DNA from: Saccharopolyspora soli
GTDB lineage: Bacteria > Actinomycetota > Actinomycetes > Mycobacteriales > Pseudonocardiaceae
Assembly (NCBI RefSeq): GCF_022678645.1
Contig: NZ_JALBWV010000004.1
Span: forward strand, 1-64,000
Direction: 5' to 3'
DNA: 64,000 nt
Shown here: piece after piece, positions 48,601-57,059 of the stretch
Position numbering within the stretch: the first letter of the stretch is position 1
Layout: every line of letters begins with the position of its first letter
Translations under genes and position numbers: made by a program
Notes under the pieces: generated by a model
Told to the model about the DNA's origin: nothing
Seen by the model: only the letters and a program-made list of their open reading frames with translations
Databases searched by the model: none

Positions 48601-49833
48601 TCAGCGGACCCCTCGGCGTTCCAGCACCCACAGCACGAAAGTCCCGCAGGCCAGCAAGCCACCCAGGACGCTCACTGCCGTCCAGCCGCCACGCACCCAC
48701 GCCACCGCGGCAAGCGCCGAGCCCGCGGCACCGCCAGCGAAGAAGGCCGTCGTCAACGCGGAGTTGAGCCGATTGCGGATCTCCGGGCGTAGCGCGTAGA
48801 TGACGTTCTGGTTGCTGTTGAGCACCGCCTGGTGTGCCACGTTGAGGACGATCATGCCGCCCGCGAGCCACCCGAGCGAGCTCTCGCCCGCTCCGATGAG
48901 CAACCAGGCCGCGGCCAGCGCGGCGGTGCCGAGCCCGGTGACCCATTGCACGTAGCCGCGGTCCGCCAGCCGACCGGCCATCATCGTTGTCACCGTGCCC
49001 ACCGCACCCACCAGCCCGAACAGCCCGATGCCCGCCTCGGACCACCCGTACTGCGGACCGGCGAGCAGGAAGGTCAGCGCCGTCCACAGCACGTTGAACG
49101 ATGCGAGCGAAAGGGCTGCGATACCGGCCCGCCACCGCAGCACGGGCTCGTAGCGGAACAGCGCGATCGTTGAGCGCAGCAGCGCCGGGTACGACAGCCC
49201 GATCGGGGTGCGCAGGGGCGGCAGGAAGCGCCACAGCAGCACTGCCACTCCGGCGATCAGAATCGCGCTCACCCAGTAGATCGTTCGCCAGCCGCCGAGC
49301 TCGGCAAGCCCTCCCGAGACCGCACGGGACAGCAGTGCACCCAGCATCAGGCCGGTCATGACCGTGCTGATCACGCGACCGCGCTGCCCCGGTGCCGCGA
49401 GCGTGGCGGCGTACGGCACCACGACCTGGGCCGCCACCGAGGTAAACGCGGTGAGCACCGTTCCGGCGAGCAGCAGGGTTCCGTTGGGTGCCGTTGCCGA
49501 GATCAGCAGGAACACGGCGGTGGCCGCGTACAGCACGACGGCGAGCCTGCGGCGTTCCACCAGGTCGCCGAGCGGGACGAGCAGCATCAGCCCCAGCCCG
49601 TAACCGACCTGCGCGGCCGTCACGATCAGTCCGGCCATCGTGGTGCTGAGCTGCAACTCCCGGCTGAGCAGGGCCAGCAGTGGCTGGGCGAAGTAGTTGT
49701 TCGCAACCGAGAGTCCCGTGGCCGCGGCCATCAGGAGCAGCAGCCCGCGGCTCAACGGCGGGTGGCCGTCTTGCGCCTCGGTGGCCTTGTGCTGCGTACG
49801 GCGCGGAGTCGTTGGCCCGGTTGCGTTTGTCAT
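48601..49833 (-). CDS. MFS transporter, drug/metabolite exporter type
   Basis: 410-aa protein with 12 predicted transmembrane segments. The motif-A loop is GDLVERRRLA after segment 2, with a second copy GRLADRGY in the C-terminal half. It resembles the DHA1/YdhP-like sugar or drug exporters. It is divergent from a LysR regulator with an operator-like palindrome in the gap, so efflux is probably induced by a small ligand. The substrate is unknown. Confidence 0.88.
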   Translation of the reverse strand: MTNATGPTTPRRTQHKATEAQDGHPPLSRGLLLLMAAATGLSVANNYFAQPLLALLSRELQLSTTMAGLIVTAAQVGYGLGLMLLVPLGDLVERRRLAVVLYAATAVFLLISATAPNGTLLLAGTVLTAFTSVAAQVVVPYAATLAAPGQRGRVISTVMTGLMLGALLSRAVSGGLAELGGWRTIYWVSAILIAGVAVLLWRFLPPLRTPIGLSYPALLRSTIALFRYEPVLRWRAGIAALSLASFNVLWTALTFLLAGPQYGWSEAGIGLFGLVGAVGTVTTMMAGRLADRGYVQWVTGLGTAALAAAWLLIGAGESSLGWLAGGMIVLNVAHQAVLNSNQNVIYALRPEIRNRLNSALTTAFFAGGAAGSALAAVAWVRGGWTAVSVLGGLLACGTFVLWVLERRGVR

Positions 49834-49891
49834 GCCCTTAGCCTCGGACTTCGCGGATCAATGAGTCCAACGCATCTTTGTCAACCCAGCG

Positions 49892-49906
49892 ATCGTGATT
49901 CACGAT
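49892..49906. promoter_or_regulatory. LysR operator ATCGTGA-T-TCACGAT
   Basis: A perfect 15-bp palindrome with the T-N11-A spacing lies in the MFS-LysR divergent gap, six bases before the LysR start codon. A site this close to the start fits autorepression. Confidence 0.6.
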
Positions 49907-49912
49907 GGATTC

Positions 49913-50833
49913 GTGGAGCTGCAGCAAATGCGCTATGTGGTCGCAGTGGCGGAGACGGCGAACTTCACCCGTGCCGCCGAGCGTTGCCGGGTCGTCCAGT
50001 CCGCACTGAGTCACCAGATCGCCCGGTTGGAACGGGAGCTGGGCGCCCGGCTCTTCGACCGCACCAGCCGCCAGGTCAAGTTGACCCCCGCTGGCGAAGC
50101 GTTCCTGCCCGCGGCCCGGCAGGCGCTCGACGCGGCGGAACGGGCTCGCGCCGAGGTGGCGGCGGCATCAGGGGAGCTTCGCGGCCGACTAGCCATCGGC
50201 ACCATTCCCACCGTCACGGCAGTCGACCTGCCGAACGCGCTGAAGAGCTTTCACGTGCGCCATCCGCAGGTGCGGATCACGCTTCGCGTGGGGGCGAGCG
50301 ACGAACTGGTCGAACAGGTACGGCAGGGCACCATGGACCTCGCGTTCCTCGGACTGCCGCCGAACGTCCAGCCGAAGGGCGTCCGGGGGCGCGCCTTGGC
50401 GCGGGGTGAGCTGGTCGCGGTGATGGCGCCCGGCCACCCGCTGGCCGACGAGGCCGACGTGGATCTGCACCGGCTGTCGAACGAGGTGTTCGTCGACTTT
50501 CCCGCCGGTACGGCCGCACGCGCTCAGTCTGATGAGGCGTTCGCCGCTGCGGGGGTCAGCCGTGCGGTCGCCTTCGAGATAGCGAACGCGGACCTCTTGG
50601 CGCGGATGGTCCGGCTGGGCCTGGGTATCGGCATGATGCCCGCCGCCTTCGTGCCCCAACTCGCCGACTTGCACGTGGTCGAACTCCGTGATCCACCCAC
50701 CCGGGTGGAGCACCTGATCTGGAGCCGACTGCGGCCGTCACCGGCCGCCGCCGCGTTCCTGGATGCCCTGGACATACCGGCAGATCGGATATCCGAGGGA
50801 CGGAGTCCGCACGAGGCCAGGGCAAATCGCTGA
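49913..50833 (+). CDS. LysR family transcriptional regulator
   Basis: 306-aa regulator with the winged helix-turn-helix ANFTRAAERCRVVQSALSHQIARLE near the N-terminus and a type-2 periplasmic-binding effector domain. I chose GTG 49913 (VELQQMRYVV), the usual family start. GTG 49895 would add six residues and fall on the operator. It is divergent from the MFS exporter. Confidence 0.88.
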   Translation: MELQQMRYVVAVAETANFTRAAERCRVVQSALSHQIARLERELGARLFDRTSRQVKLTPAGEAFLPAARQALDAAERARAEVAAASGELRGRLAIGTIPTVTAVDLPNALKSFHVRHPQVRITLRVGASDELVEQVRQGTMDLAFLGLPPNVQPKGVRGRALARGELVAVMAPGHPLADEADVDLHRLSNEVFVDFPAGTAARAQSDEAFAAAGVSRAVAFEIANADLLARMVRLGLGIGMMPAAFVPQLADLHVVELRDPPTRVEHLIWSRLRPSPAAAAFLDALDIPADRISEGRSPHEARANR

Positions 50834-50915
50834 AGGAGCGGCGGCTGGCGTTGAGCCGCGAGGTGACGTCTTCCCGGCTGGGAACCGCGCTGTGGCGCAA
50901 GCAACCGCCAAATAC

Positions 50916-50928
50916 CTCTCAATGAGAG
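50916..50928. promoter_or_regulatory. Palindrome CTCTCA-A-TGAGAG upstream of MarR operon
   Basis: A perfect 6-1-6 inverted repeat lies 13 bases before the MarR start codon, overlapping where a leader or promoter would be. It is likely the autoregulatory site. Confidence 0.55.
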
Positions 50929-50941
50929 CTATTCTTGGCGG

Positions 50942-51475
50942 GTGAGCGAGTTGGACCCGCAGACCGTCGCCGACGAGCTGATGACCGTGACCACGGCGCT
51001 GCGCCGGGTGGTGCGGCGCAGCTTGCGCGACGAGCTGCCGGGGCCGCACCCGCGAGGCGCCCAGATCGAGTTGCTGCGGGTCGTCGAGCAGCGACCCGGC
51101 ATCAGCGTGGCTGCTGCCGCCGTGCAACTGCGCCTGGCGGCGAACTCCGTGAGCACGTTGGTCAACCAGCTCGTCCGGATCGGCATGCTGCACCGCGAAA
51201 CCGACCCGGACGACCGCCGCGCGGTCCGGCTGCGCCTGACCAATGCCGCCGCGCATCGGCTCGTGACCTGGCGGCACGCGAGGACCGACCTCGTCCGCGA
51301 AGCCTTCGCCAATCTGTCCACAGTGGATCAAGAGGCGGTTGCCGGTGCCTTGCGCGGGTTGAACGCGTTGGTCGACGGCCTGGAAGGGAGTAGTGCCGAT
51401 GACCGAGCCGATGGCGGTGCGCTGCACGGGGCTGCGACAGACGTTCGGCGAACACGTCGCGGTGGACGGGATTGA
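50942..51475 (+). CDS. MarR family transcriptional regulator
   Basis: 177-aa winged-helix regulator: recognition helix in LRLAANSVSTLVNQLVRIGM, wing DPDDRRAVRLRLT, and flanking dimerisation helices. The GTG start lies just after the palindrome at 50916-50928. The last 77 bases overlap the ABC ATPase gene in another frame, so all three genes (regulator, ATPase, permease) form one tight operon, typical of self-regulated drug export. Confidence 0.88.
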   Translation: MSELDPQTVADELMTVTTALRRVVRRSLRDELPGPHPRGAQIELLRVVEQRPGISVAAAAVQLRLAANSVSTLVNQLVRIGMLHRETDPDDRRAVRLRLTNAAAHRLVTWRHARTDLVREAFANLSTVDQEAVAGALRGLNALVDGLEGSSADDRADGGALHGAATDVRRTRRGGRD

Positions 51476-52208
51476 CCTGGCCGTCCCCGCCGGGGCGGTG
51501 TTCGGGCTGTTGGGCCCCAACGGTGCGGGCAAGACCACCACGATCAGGGCGATCACCACGCTGCTGCCCACCGCGGCGGGCACGGTCGAGATCTTCGGCG
51601 TCGACGTGGCGCGCCACCGGCTCGCGGCGCGACGGCTGATCGGGTATGTGCCGCAACAGCTGTCGGCGGACGGCACCCTGACCGGGCGGGAGAACGTCGC
51701 CCTGTTCGCCCGGCTCTTCGACGTGCCCCGCGCGCAACGGCGGTCCGCGGTCCGCACCGCGCTGGAGGCCGTCGGGCTCACCGATGCCGCCGAACGCCAG
51801 GCCAGCACCTACTCGGGCGGCATGGTGCGCCGCCTCGAACTCGCACAGGCACTGGTGAGCGGGCCGAAGTTGCTGGTGCTGGACGAGCCGACGATCGGCC
51901 TCGACCCGATCGGCCGGGAGAGCGTGTGGGAGCGGATCCAGGAGATCCGCGCCGCGACCGGGATGACCGTGCTGGTGACCACGCACTACATGGACGAGGC
52001 CGACCAGCACTGCGAGCAGATCGCCCTGATGCACCGCGGCCGGATTCGCGCGCAGGGAACTCCGGCCGAGCTCAGAGCTTCGGTGGGACCGGAGGCCACT
52101 CTCGACGACGTCTTCCGCACGATCAGCGACGACGCCTTCGACGCCGAGACAGGGGAAGGAATGCGAAATGTCCGCTCGACTCGACGTACCTCAAGCCGCC
52201 TCGGTTGA
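51399..52208 (+). CDS. ABC exporter ATP-binding protein (DrrA-like)
   Basis: 269-aa ATPase of the drug-exporter (DrrA/CcmA) class. Walker A is GPNGAGKTTT, the Q-loop is YVPQQLSADGTLTGREN, the signature is YSGGMVRRLE, Walker B is LLVLDEPTIGLDP, and the H-loop is VTTHYMDEAD. ATG 51399 is chosen by its spacing from GGGAG. It overlaps MarR upstream and the permease by 41 bases downstream. It probably exports a hydrophobic compound. Confidence 0.93.
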   Translation: MTEPMAVRCTGLRQTFGEHVAVDGIDLAVPAGAVFGLLGPNGAGKTTTIRAITTLLPTAAGTVEIFGVDVARHRLAARRLIGYVPQQLSADGTLTGRENVALFARLFDVPRAQRRSAVRTALEAVGLTDAAERQASTYSGGMVRRLELAQALVSGPKLLVLDEPTIGLDPIGRESVWERIQEIRAATGMTVLVTTHYMDEADQHCEQIALMHRGRIRAQGTPAELRASVGPEATLDDVFRTISDDAFDAETGEGMRNVRSTRRTSSRLG

Positions 52209-52989
52209 ACCGGTGCGGCGGAGCCTGCCGGGGCTGGTGCTGTCGCGCACCGCGGCGATGTGCCTGGTCGAGTTGCAGAAGTTGCGGCATGACCGGTCCG
52301 AACTGCTCACCAGGGCCATCCAGCCAGCGCTGTGGCTGCTGATCTTCGGTCAGGTGTTCACCAGGCTGCGGGCGATCCCCACCGGCGACACCCCGTACCT
52401 CGACTACCTCGCGCCGGGCATCCTCGCGCAGTCGGCGCTGTTCATCGCGATCTTCTACGGCATCCAGATCATCTGGGAACGGGACGCTGGTGTGCTGGCG
52501 AAGCTGCTGGTCACCCCCACGCCGCGGGTCGCGCTGGTGACCGGCAAGGCGTTCGCCGCCGGGGTGCGCGCGCTGGTGCAGGCGCTCGTGGTGCTGGTGC
52601 TGGCCGCGCTCCTCGGTGTTGGTCTCACCGGAAACCCGCTGAAGCTGGTCGCGATGGCCGTCGTGGTGGTGCTCGGCTCGGCGTTCTTCTGCTGCCTGTC
52701 CATCACGATCGCCGGGCTGGTGCTGTCGCGGGATCGGCTGATGGGGATCGGGCAGGCGATCACCATGCCGTTGTTCTTCGCCTCCAACGCCCTGTACCCG
52801 GCCGATCTGATGCCCGAATGGCTGAAGGTGATCAACTACGCCAACCCGCTCGGCTACGAGGTCGACGCGCTGCGCGGGCTGCTGATCGGCACACCCGCGC
52901 ACCTGGCGCTCGACTTCGGCGTCCTGGTCATCGCCGCGGGCGTGATGATCAGCATCGCTTCGGCCCTGCTGGGGCGCTTGGCCCGGTGA
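52168..52989 (+). CDS. ABC-2 type exporter permease (DrrB-like)
   Basis: 273-aa membrane protein with six hydrophobic segments. It has the ABC-2 family pattern: an N-terminal cytoplasmic tail, LRAIPTGDTPYLDYLAPGIL, ERDAGVLAKLLVTPTPR, and the late FFASNALYPADLMPEWLKVINYANPLGYEVDALR signature of DrrB/NodJ-type permeases. It is the partner of the upstream ATPase. It ends two bases before a long hairpin. Confidence 0.92.
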   Translation: MSARLDVPQAASVEPVRRSLPGLVLSRTAAMCLVELQKLRHDRSELLTRAIQPALWLLIFGQVFTRLRAIPTGDTPYLDYLAPGILAQSALFIAIFYGIQIIWERDAGVLAKLLVTPTPRVALVTGKAFAAGVRALVQALVVLVLAALLGVGLTGNPLKLVAMAVVVVLGSAFFCCLSITIAGLVLSRDRLMGIGQAITMPLFFASNALYPADLMPEWLKVINYANPLGYEVDALRGLLIGTPAHLALDFGVLVIAAGVMISIASALLGRLAR

Positions 52990-52990
52990 G

Positions 52991-53036
52991 GTCGTGAGTG
53001 GCAATGGTCGCTCTAGCAGCCATTACCACTCACGAC
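52991..53036. terminator. Bidirectional terminator between DrrB-like and YCII genes
   Basis: GTCGTGAGTGG pairs with CCACTCACGAC. After one mismatch AATGG pairs with CCATT around a 12-base loop. It fills the whole 46-base convergent gap and abuts the YCII stop codon. Confidence 0.75.
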
Positions 53037-53329
53037 TAGAACTCCTTCGCCAGCGGCCCGATCACCGGCTCCCACTCGGTGACGGCGACCTCCGCGATCA
53101 GGCCCCGGATCTTGAACGGATCCTTCTCGACCAGCGCGAAGACCTCGTCCTTGCTGCTGGCTTTGAACACCAGCAGGGCACCGGCCTGCTCGTCGGCGCC
53201 GTAGGGACCGGAGACCGCGACGATGCCGCGGTCCGCGAGGCCGCGCAGGTAGTCGCGGTGTTCCGGGCGGAACTCGTCGCGGGCGGCGGGGTCGTCGGTG
53301 TAGCGGTAGGTCACGGCGAAGACGGTCAC
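53036..53329 (-). CDS. YCII-related protein
   Basis: 97-aa protein of the YciI-like dimeric alpha/beta family. FAVTYRYTDDPAARDEFRPEHRDYLRGL contains the conserved His-Asp pair, followed by GPYG and ALLVFKASSKDEVFALVEKDPF. Such proteins may be small hydrolytic or dehydratase-like enzymes; the function is not established. GTG 53329 follows AAAGGA. It lies 34 bases downstream of the GntR gene and may belong to the tartrate cluster. Confidence 0.85.
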   Translation of the reverse strand: MTVFAVTYRYTDDPAARDEFRPEHRDYLRGLADRGIVAVSGPYGADEQAGALLVFKASSKDEVFALVEKDPFKIRGLIAEVAVTEWEPVIGPLAKEF

Positions 53330-53363
53330 GGGTGAGTCCTTTCGACCTGGTGTTGGTGGGTTT

Positions 53364-54071
53364 TCAGTCCGGCGCCGGGTGGAAGTAGGCGTAGCTCGGC
53401 GTGTTCTCGCGCTGTTCCAGCTCATTTATCGCCGAGGCGGTCAGGCTCCTCGTGATGTGGTCGCGCATCAGCTGCGCGGCGCCGGGTCCGTCTCCGGCGA
53501 GGACGAGTTCGAGGATCTGGTGGTGTTCCTCAAGATCCCTGGTGCGGGGCTCGTCGCCGGGCGGGAGTTCCAGTCCGACGCGGCGGTAGCGGTCGGACTT
53601 GTCCCACAGGTCGTCCAGCAGCCGGATCAGCACGTCGTTGTGCGAGGCGAGGTAGAGGGCGCGGTGGAACTCCCGGTGCGCGGTGAGCGCCTCCTCACCC
53701 CAGGTGCGCGTGACGGGCAGCAGTCGCTTGACGGCGGTTCGCATCGCGGCGACGTCTTCGTCCGTGCGGCGGGTCGCGGCGAGCTCGGCGGCGCTCGGGT
53801 CGAGGGAGAGGCGGACCTCGAACAACTGGCGGGCCTCGGTGGCGCTCATCCGGGCGACCCGGGCGTCCCGGTGGGCGTCGAGGTCGACCAGACCTTCGCT
53901 GCTGAGCCTGCGGATCGCCTCGCGCAGCGGAGTGATGCTCATGTCCAGCGATCCGGCGAGCTCGTGCTGGGCCAGCCGTGAACCGGGCAGCAGGACACCG
54001 GTGAGGATCAGCTTGCGGAGCTCGACGTAGGCGACGTCGCTCTTGCTGGAGAAGACGTTCGTGCTGGTCAT
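53364..54071 (-). CDS. GntR family regulator, FadR subfamily
   Basis: 235-aa regulator. An N-terminal winged helix-turn-helix (LPGSRLAQHELAGSLDMSITPLREAIRRLSSEGLV) is followed by an all-helical FCD effector domain with conserved acid and His residues (FHRALYLASHND, HHQILE) that bind a metal and an organic acid. It is divergent from the D-tartrate dehydratase gene across a 110-base gap with an AT-rich operator-like repeat. It is most likely the repressor of that operon, with tartrate or a product as inducer. Confidence 0.9.
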   Translation of the reverse strand: MTSTNVFSSKSDVAYVELRKLILTGVLLPGSRLAQHELAGSLDMSITPLREAIRRLSSEGLVDLDAHRDARVARMSATEARQLFEVRLSLDPSAAELAATRRTDEDVAAMRTAVKRLLPVTRTWGEEALTAHREFHRALYLASHNDVLIRLLDDLWDKSDRYRRVGLELPPGDEPRTRDLEEHHQILELVLAGDGPGAAQLMRDHITRSLTASAINELEQRENTPSYAYFHPAPD

Positions 54072-54144
54072 CGCCTCCGGCCGCCTCCGTCTCCGAACTG
54101 GGGCTTGTGTTCACGGTCGGCGCGATCGTAGCATCCGTCGCATC

Positions 54145-54162
54145 TTATAAAACAGATTATAA
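54145..54162. promoter_or_regulatory. AT-rich repeat TTATAA-N6-TTATAA, GntR operator candidate
   Basis: Two self-complementary TTATAA blocks, six bases apart, stand out strongly from the GC-rich surroundings. They lie 19 bases before the dehydratase ATG, between it and the divergent FadR-type regulator. They may also supply the -10 region. Confidence 0.6.
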
Positions 54163-54181
54163 ATTACGAGGAGATCGTTCG

Positions 54182-55348
54182 ATGAAGATCGTCTCTGTCC
54201 ACGAGGGCGTCGTCCCGATCAGCTCCTCGATCCGCAACGCCTGGATCGACTTCAGCGCGATGGACTGCTCGATCGTGGCGATCGTCAGCGACGTGGTGCG
54301 CGACGGCGAACCGGTGGTCGGCTACGGCTTCAACTCCAACGGCCGCTACAGCGCCGGTGAGATCCTCCGTCGCCGGATGATCCCCCGCCTGCTCGGCGCC
54401 GAACCGGAGACGCTGCTCGCCGAAGACGGTCAACTCGACCCGACCCGCGCGTGGGACGTGATGATGCGCAACGAGAAGCCGGGCGGTCACGGCGAACGGT
54501 CCGTGGCAGTCGGTGTCCTCGACATGGCGCTGTTCGACCTCGCCGCCAAGATCGCCGGTCAGCCCCTCTACCGCTGGCTCTCCGAGCGCTACGGCGACGG
54601 CCAGCCCGACGACTCGGTGTTCGTCTACGCCGCTGGCGGCTACTACGCCCCCGGCAAGGGCCTGCGCGACCTGCAGGACGAGATGCGGGGCTTCCTCGAC
54701 CAGGGCTACCGGGTCGTCAAGATGAAGATCGGCGGGGCCGACCTCGCCGAGGACCTCAAGCGGATCGAAGCGGTGCTCGAAGTTCTCGACGGCGATGGTT
54801 CCCGGCTCGCCGTCGACGTCAACGGCCGGTTCGACCTGGCGACCGCGCTTGAGTACGGCAGCGCGATCGAGCAGTACGGCCTGTTCTGGTACGAGGAGGT
54901 CGGCGACCCGCTGGACTACCAGCTCAACGCGATCCTCGCCGAGCACTACGGCGGGCCGCTGGCCACCGGCGAGAACCTGTTCTCGCTGCAGGACGCGCGC
55001 AACCTGATCCGCTACGGGGGTCTGCGCCCCGACCGCGACTTCATCCAGGTCGACCCGGCGCTGAGCTACGGGCTGGTCGAATACCTCCGGATCCAGGACA
55101 TGCTGCGCGCGCACGGCTGGTCCTCGCGCCGCTGCATCCCGCACGGCGGGCACCAGTTCTCGCTGCACATCGCCGCGGCGCTCAAGCTCGGCGGCAACGA
55201 GTCCTACCCCGGTGAGTTCCAGCCCACCGGCGGTTTCGCCGACGACGCGGTCGTCCGCGACAGCTACGTGGGGCTGACCGAGATGCCCGGAATCGGATTG
55301 GAGGGCAAGGCAGCGTTCCACCGGGTGCTGCGCGAGCTGCACAGCTGA
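54182..55348 (+). CDS. tarD: D(-)-tartrate dehydratase, enolase superfamily
   Basis: 388-aa member of the mandelate racemase subgroup. It closely resembles the characterised Bradyrhizobium TarD, which dehydrates D-tartrate to oxaloacetate. The KMK motif at 180-182 supplies the catalytic base, metal ligands are Asp 212 (VDVNGRF), Glu 239 (YEEVGDP) and Glu 264 (TGENLF), and the general acid/base His is in IPHGGHQFS near residue 321-324. The early substrate loop SSIRNAWIDFS also matches. ATG 54182 follows GAGGAGATC. It lies in an operon with a dicarboxylate symporter. Confidence 0.9.
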   Translation: MKIVSVHEGVVPISSSIRNAWIDFSAMDCSIVAIVSDVVRDGEPVVGYGFNSNGRYSAGEILRRRMIPRLLGAEPETLLAEDGQLDPTRAWDVMMRNEKPGGHGERSVAVGVLDMALFDLAAKIAGQPLYRWLSERYGDGQPDDSVFVYAAGGYYAPGKGLRDLQDEMRGFLDQGYRVVKMKIGGADLAEDLKRIEAVLEVLDGDGSRLAVDVNGRFDLATALEYGSAIEQYGLFWYEEVGDPLDYQLNAILAEHYGGPLATGENLFSLQDARNLIRYGGLRPDRDFIQVDPALSYGLVEYLRIQDMLRAHGWSSRRCIPHGGHQFSLHIAAALKLGGNESYPGEFQPTGGFADDAVVRDSYVGLTEMPGIGLEGKAAFHRVLRELHS

Positions 55349-55441
55349 GCGTCCGTTCTTCCCCCGCAACACCGCCGCTGAGGTTCCAACTTCTTCGTCC
55401 CGCTTCAACTCTCACAACGTCGTGCCAAGGGAGCATCCGCG

Positions 55442-56785
55442 ATGTCGTCCACGATTGCCGCCGACCGCCCGCAACGGTCCCGGTTCGGCAAACTTCTCCG
55501 CGAGTTGTGGTTCCAGGTCGTGCTGGCAGCGGTCCTCGGCGTTGCCGTCGGCCTCCTGCTGCCCGATGTCGGAGCCGCCCTCAAACCGCTCAACGACTGG
55601 TTCATCGCACTGGTCAAGATGATCGTGATCCCGGTCGTGTTCTGCGTGGTGACCACCGGCATCGCGTCCATGGACAACCTCCGCAAAGCTGGCCGCATCG
55701 GGGTCAAGGCGATCGGCTACTTCCTGGTGCTGTCGCTGGTGTCCATGCTGATCGGGCTGGTGGTCGCCAACATCTTCAAGCCCGGCGCCGGGATGCACAT
55801 CGACCCGGCGACCCTCGATGCCGGGGCGGTTCCCTCGGAGGCCACCGAGCAGCACGCGACCTTCACCGGATTCGTTTCGAGCCTGATCCCCGACACCCTC
55901 TTCGGCGCGATCACCAGCGACAACATCCTCGCCGCGCTGCTGGTCTCCATCGTGTTCGGGGTGGCGCTCAACGTGAGCGGCCCGGCGGCGGCCCCGCTGA
56001 CCAGGGGCATCTCGGCGCTGTCGGTCGTCGTCTTCCGGATCGTCGGGTGGGTCATGCGGCTCGCCCCGATCGGCACGTTCGGCGCGCTGGCCACGGTCGT
56101 CGCCACCTACGGCGCCAGCAGCCTGCGGCAACTCGGTTTCCTGATCGTCTTGTTCACCGCCACCTGCGTCGTGTACGTCGTGGTGGTGCTTGGCGCGATC
56201 ATGCGGGCCTGCAAGCTGAGCTTGTTCGGGCTCATGCGCTTCCTCAAAGCCGAGCTGCTGGTGGCGCTGAGCACCTGCTCCAGCGAGGCGGTCCTCCCGC
56301 AGATGGTGCGCAAACTCGAAATCCTCGGGATCGGCCGCCCCGTCGTGGGAATCGTGATCCCATCGGGCTTCTCGTTCAACCTCGACGGTTCCGCGGTCTA
56401 CCTGACCATGGCGTCGCTGTTCCTCGCGCAGGCCGTCGGCATCAACCTGAGCTGGCAACAGCAGCTCGTGATGGTCGGCATCATGATGCTGACGAGCAAG
56501 GGCACCGCTGGCATCGCTGGCGGCGCGTTCATCGTCCTGGCGAGCACCATCACCGCGGTCGGGCACGTGCCGCTCGCGGCGCTCGCCCTGATCGTCGGTG
56601 TGGACCGGATCCTCAACGAAGGCCGGGTGTTCATCAACGTGCTCGGCAACGCGGTGGCCGCGATCGTCATCGGGAAGTGGGAGAACGACTTCGACCAGGA
56701 CGGAGCCCGGCGCGTGCTGAGCGCCGGAGCCGCCGAGCCGGAATTCGACCAGCCCGCGGTCGAAGAGGCCCCCTCGAAGGGCTGA
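55442..56785 (+). CDS. dctA: Dicarboxylate:cation symporter (DctA/DAACS family)
   Basis: 447-aa secondary transporter of C4-dicarboxylates. The serine-rich STCSSEAVLP hairpin, the NLDGSAVY motif, SKGTAGIAGGAF and the NVLGNAVAAIV region that hold substrate and cations are all present, with eight transmembrane segments and two re-entrant loops expected. It follows the tartrate dehydratase by 93 bases, so the likely substrate is D-tartrate or a related dicarboxylate. ATG 55442 follows AAGGGAG. Confidence 0.92.
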   Translation: MSSTIAADRPQRSRFGKLLRELWFQVVLAAVLGVAVGLLLPDVGAALKPLNDWFIALVKMIVIPVVFCVVTTGIASMDNLRKAGRIGVKAIGYFLVLSLVSMLIGLVVANIFKPGAGMHIDPATLDAGAVPSEATEQHATFTGFVSSLIPDTLFGAITSDNILAALLVSIVFGVALNVSGPAAAPLTRGISALSVVVFRIVGWVMRLAPIGTFGALATVVATYGASSLRQLGFLIVLFTATCVVYVVVVLGAIMRACKLSLFGLMRFLKAELLVALSTCSSEAVLPQMVRKLEILGIGRPVVGIVIPSGFSFNLDGSAVYLTMASLFLAQAVGINLSWQQQLVMVGIMMLTSKGTAGIAGGAFIVLASTITAVGHVPLAALALIVGVDRILNEGRVFINVLGNAVAAIVIGKWENDFDQDGARRVLSAGAAEPEFDQPAVEEAPSKG

Positions 56786-56811
56786 CTCCCGACACGGTGC
56801 GGGAAAAGCGC

Positions 56812-56932
56812 CGATTTCGCGCGAAATCGCCGCACCTGCATCCGGGCGCCGCGAGCACGGTGCACTCATCGGTCGGAGCATCGAAGGTTCGCAATTTCGC
56901 GAGAAATTGCGAAGACCCGCGATGCTCCGACC
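56812..56932. repeat. Palindrome plus two-tier hairpin downstream of dctA
   Basis: First, CGATTTCGCGCGAAATCG (56812-56829) is a perfect 18-bp palindrome. Second, the outer arms GGTCGGAGCATCG (56871-56883) and CGATGCTCCGACC (56920-56932) enclose an inner 11-bp stem (56888-56898 with 56903-56913) closed by a GCGA tetraloop. Both share the ATTTCGCG...GAAAT theme. It could be a terminator or a copy of a mobile palindromic element. Confidence 0.7.
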
Positions 56933-57059
56933 GCCGGAGTGTTCGCCAGTGGCCCTGGTTGGTCGATGTGGCAACGTCGCCGCGTCTTGGTTCGACTCGA
57001 TGTGGTCACAGCGCTGTTGTTTGCTGCGGGTCAGGACATAGCTCCGCTAGAGTCCGCTC

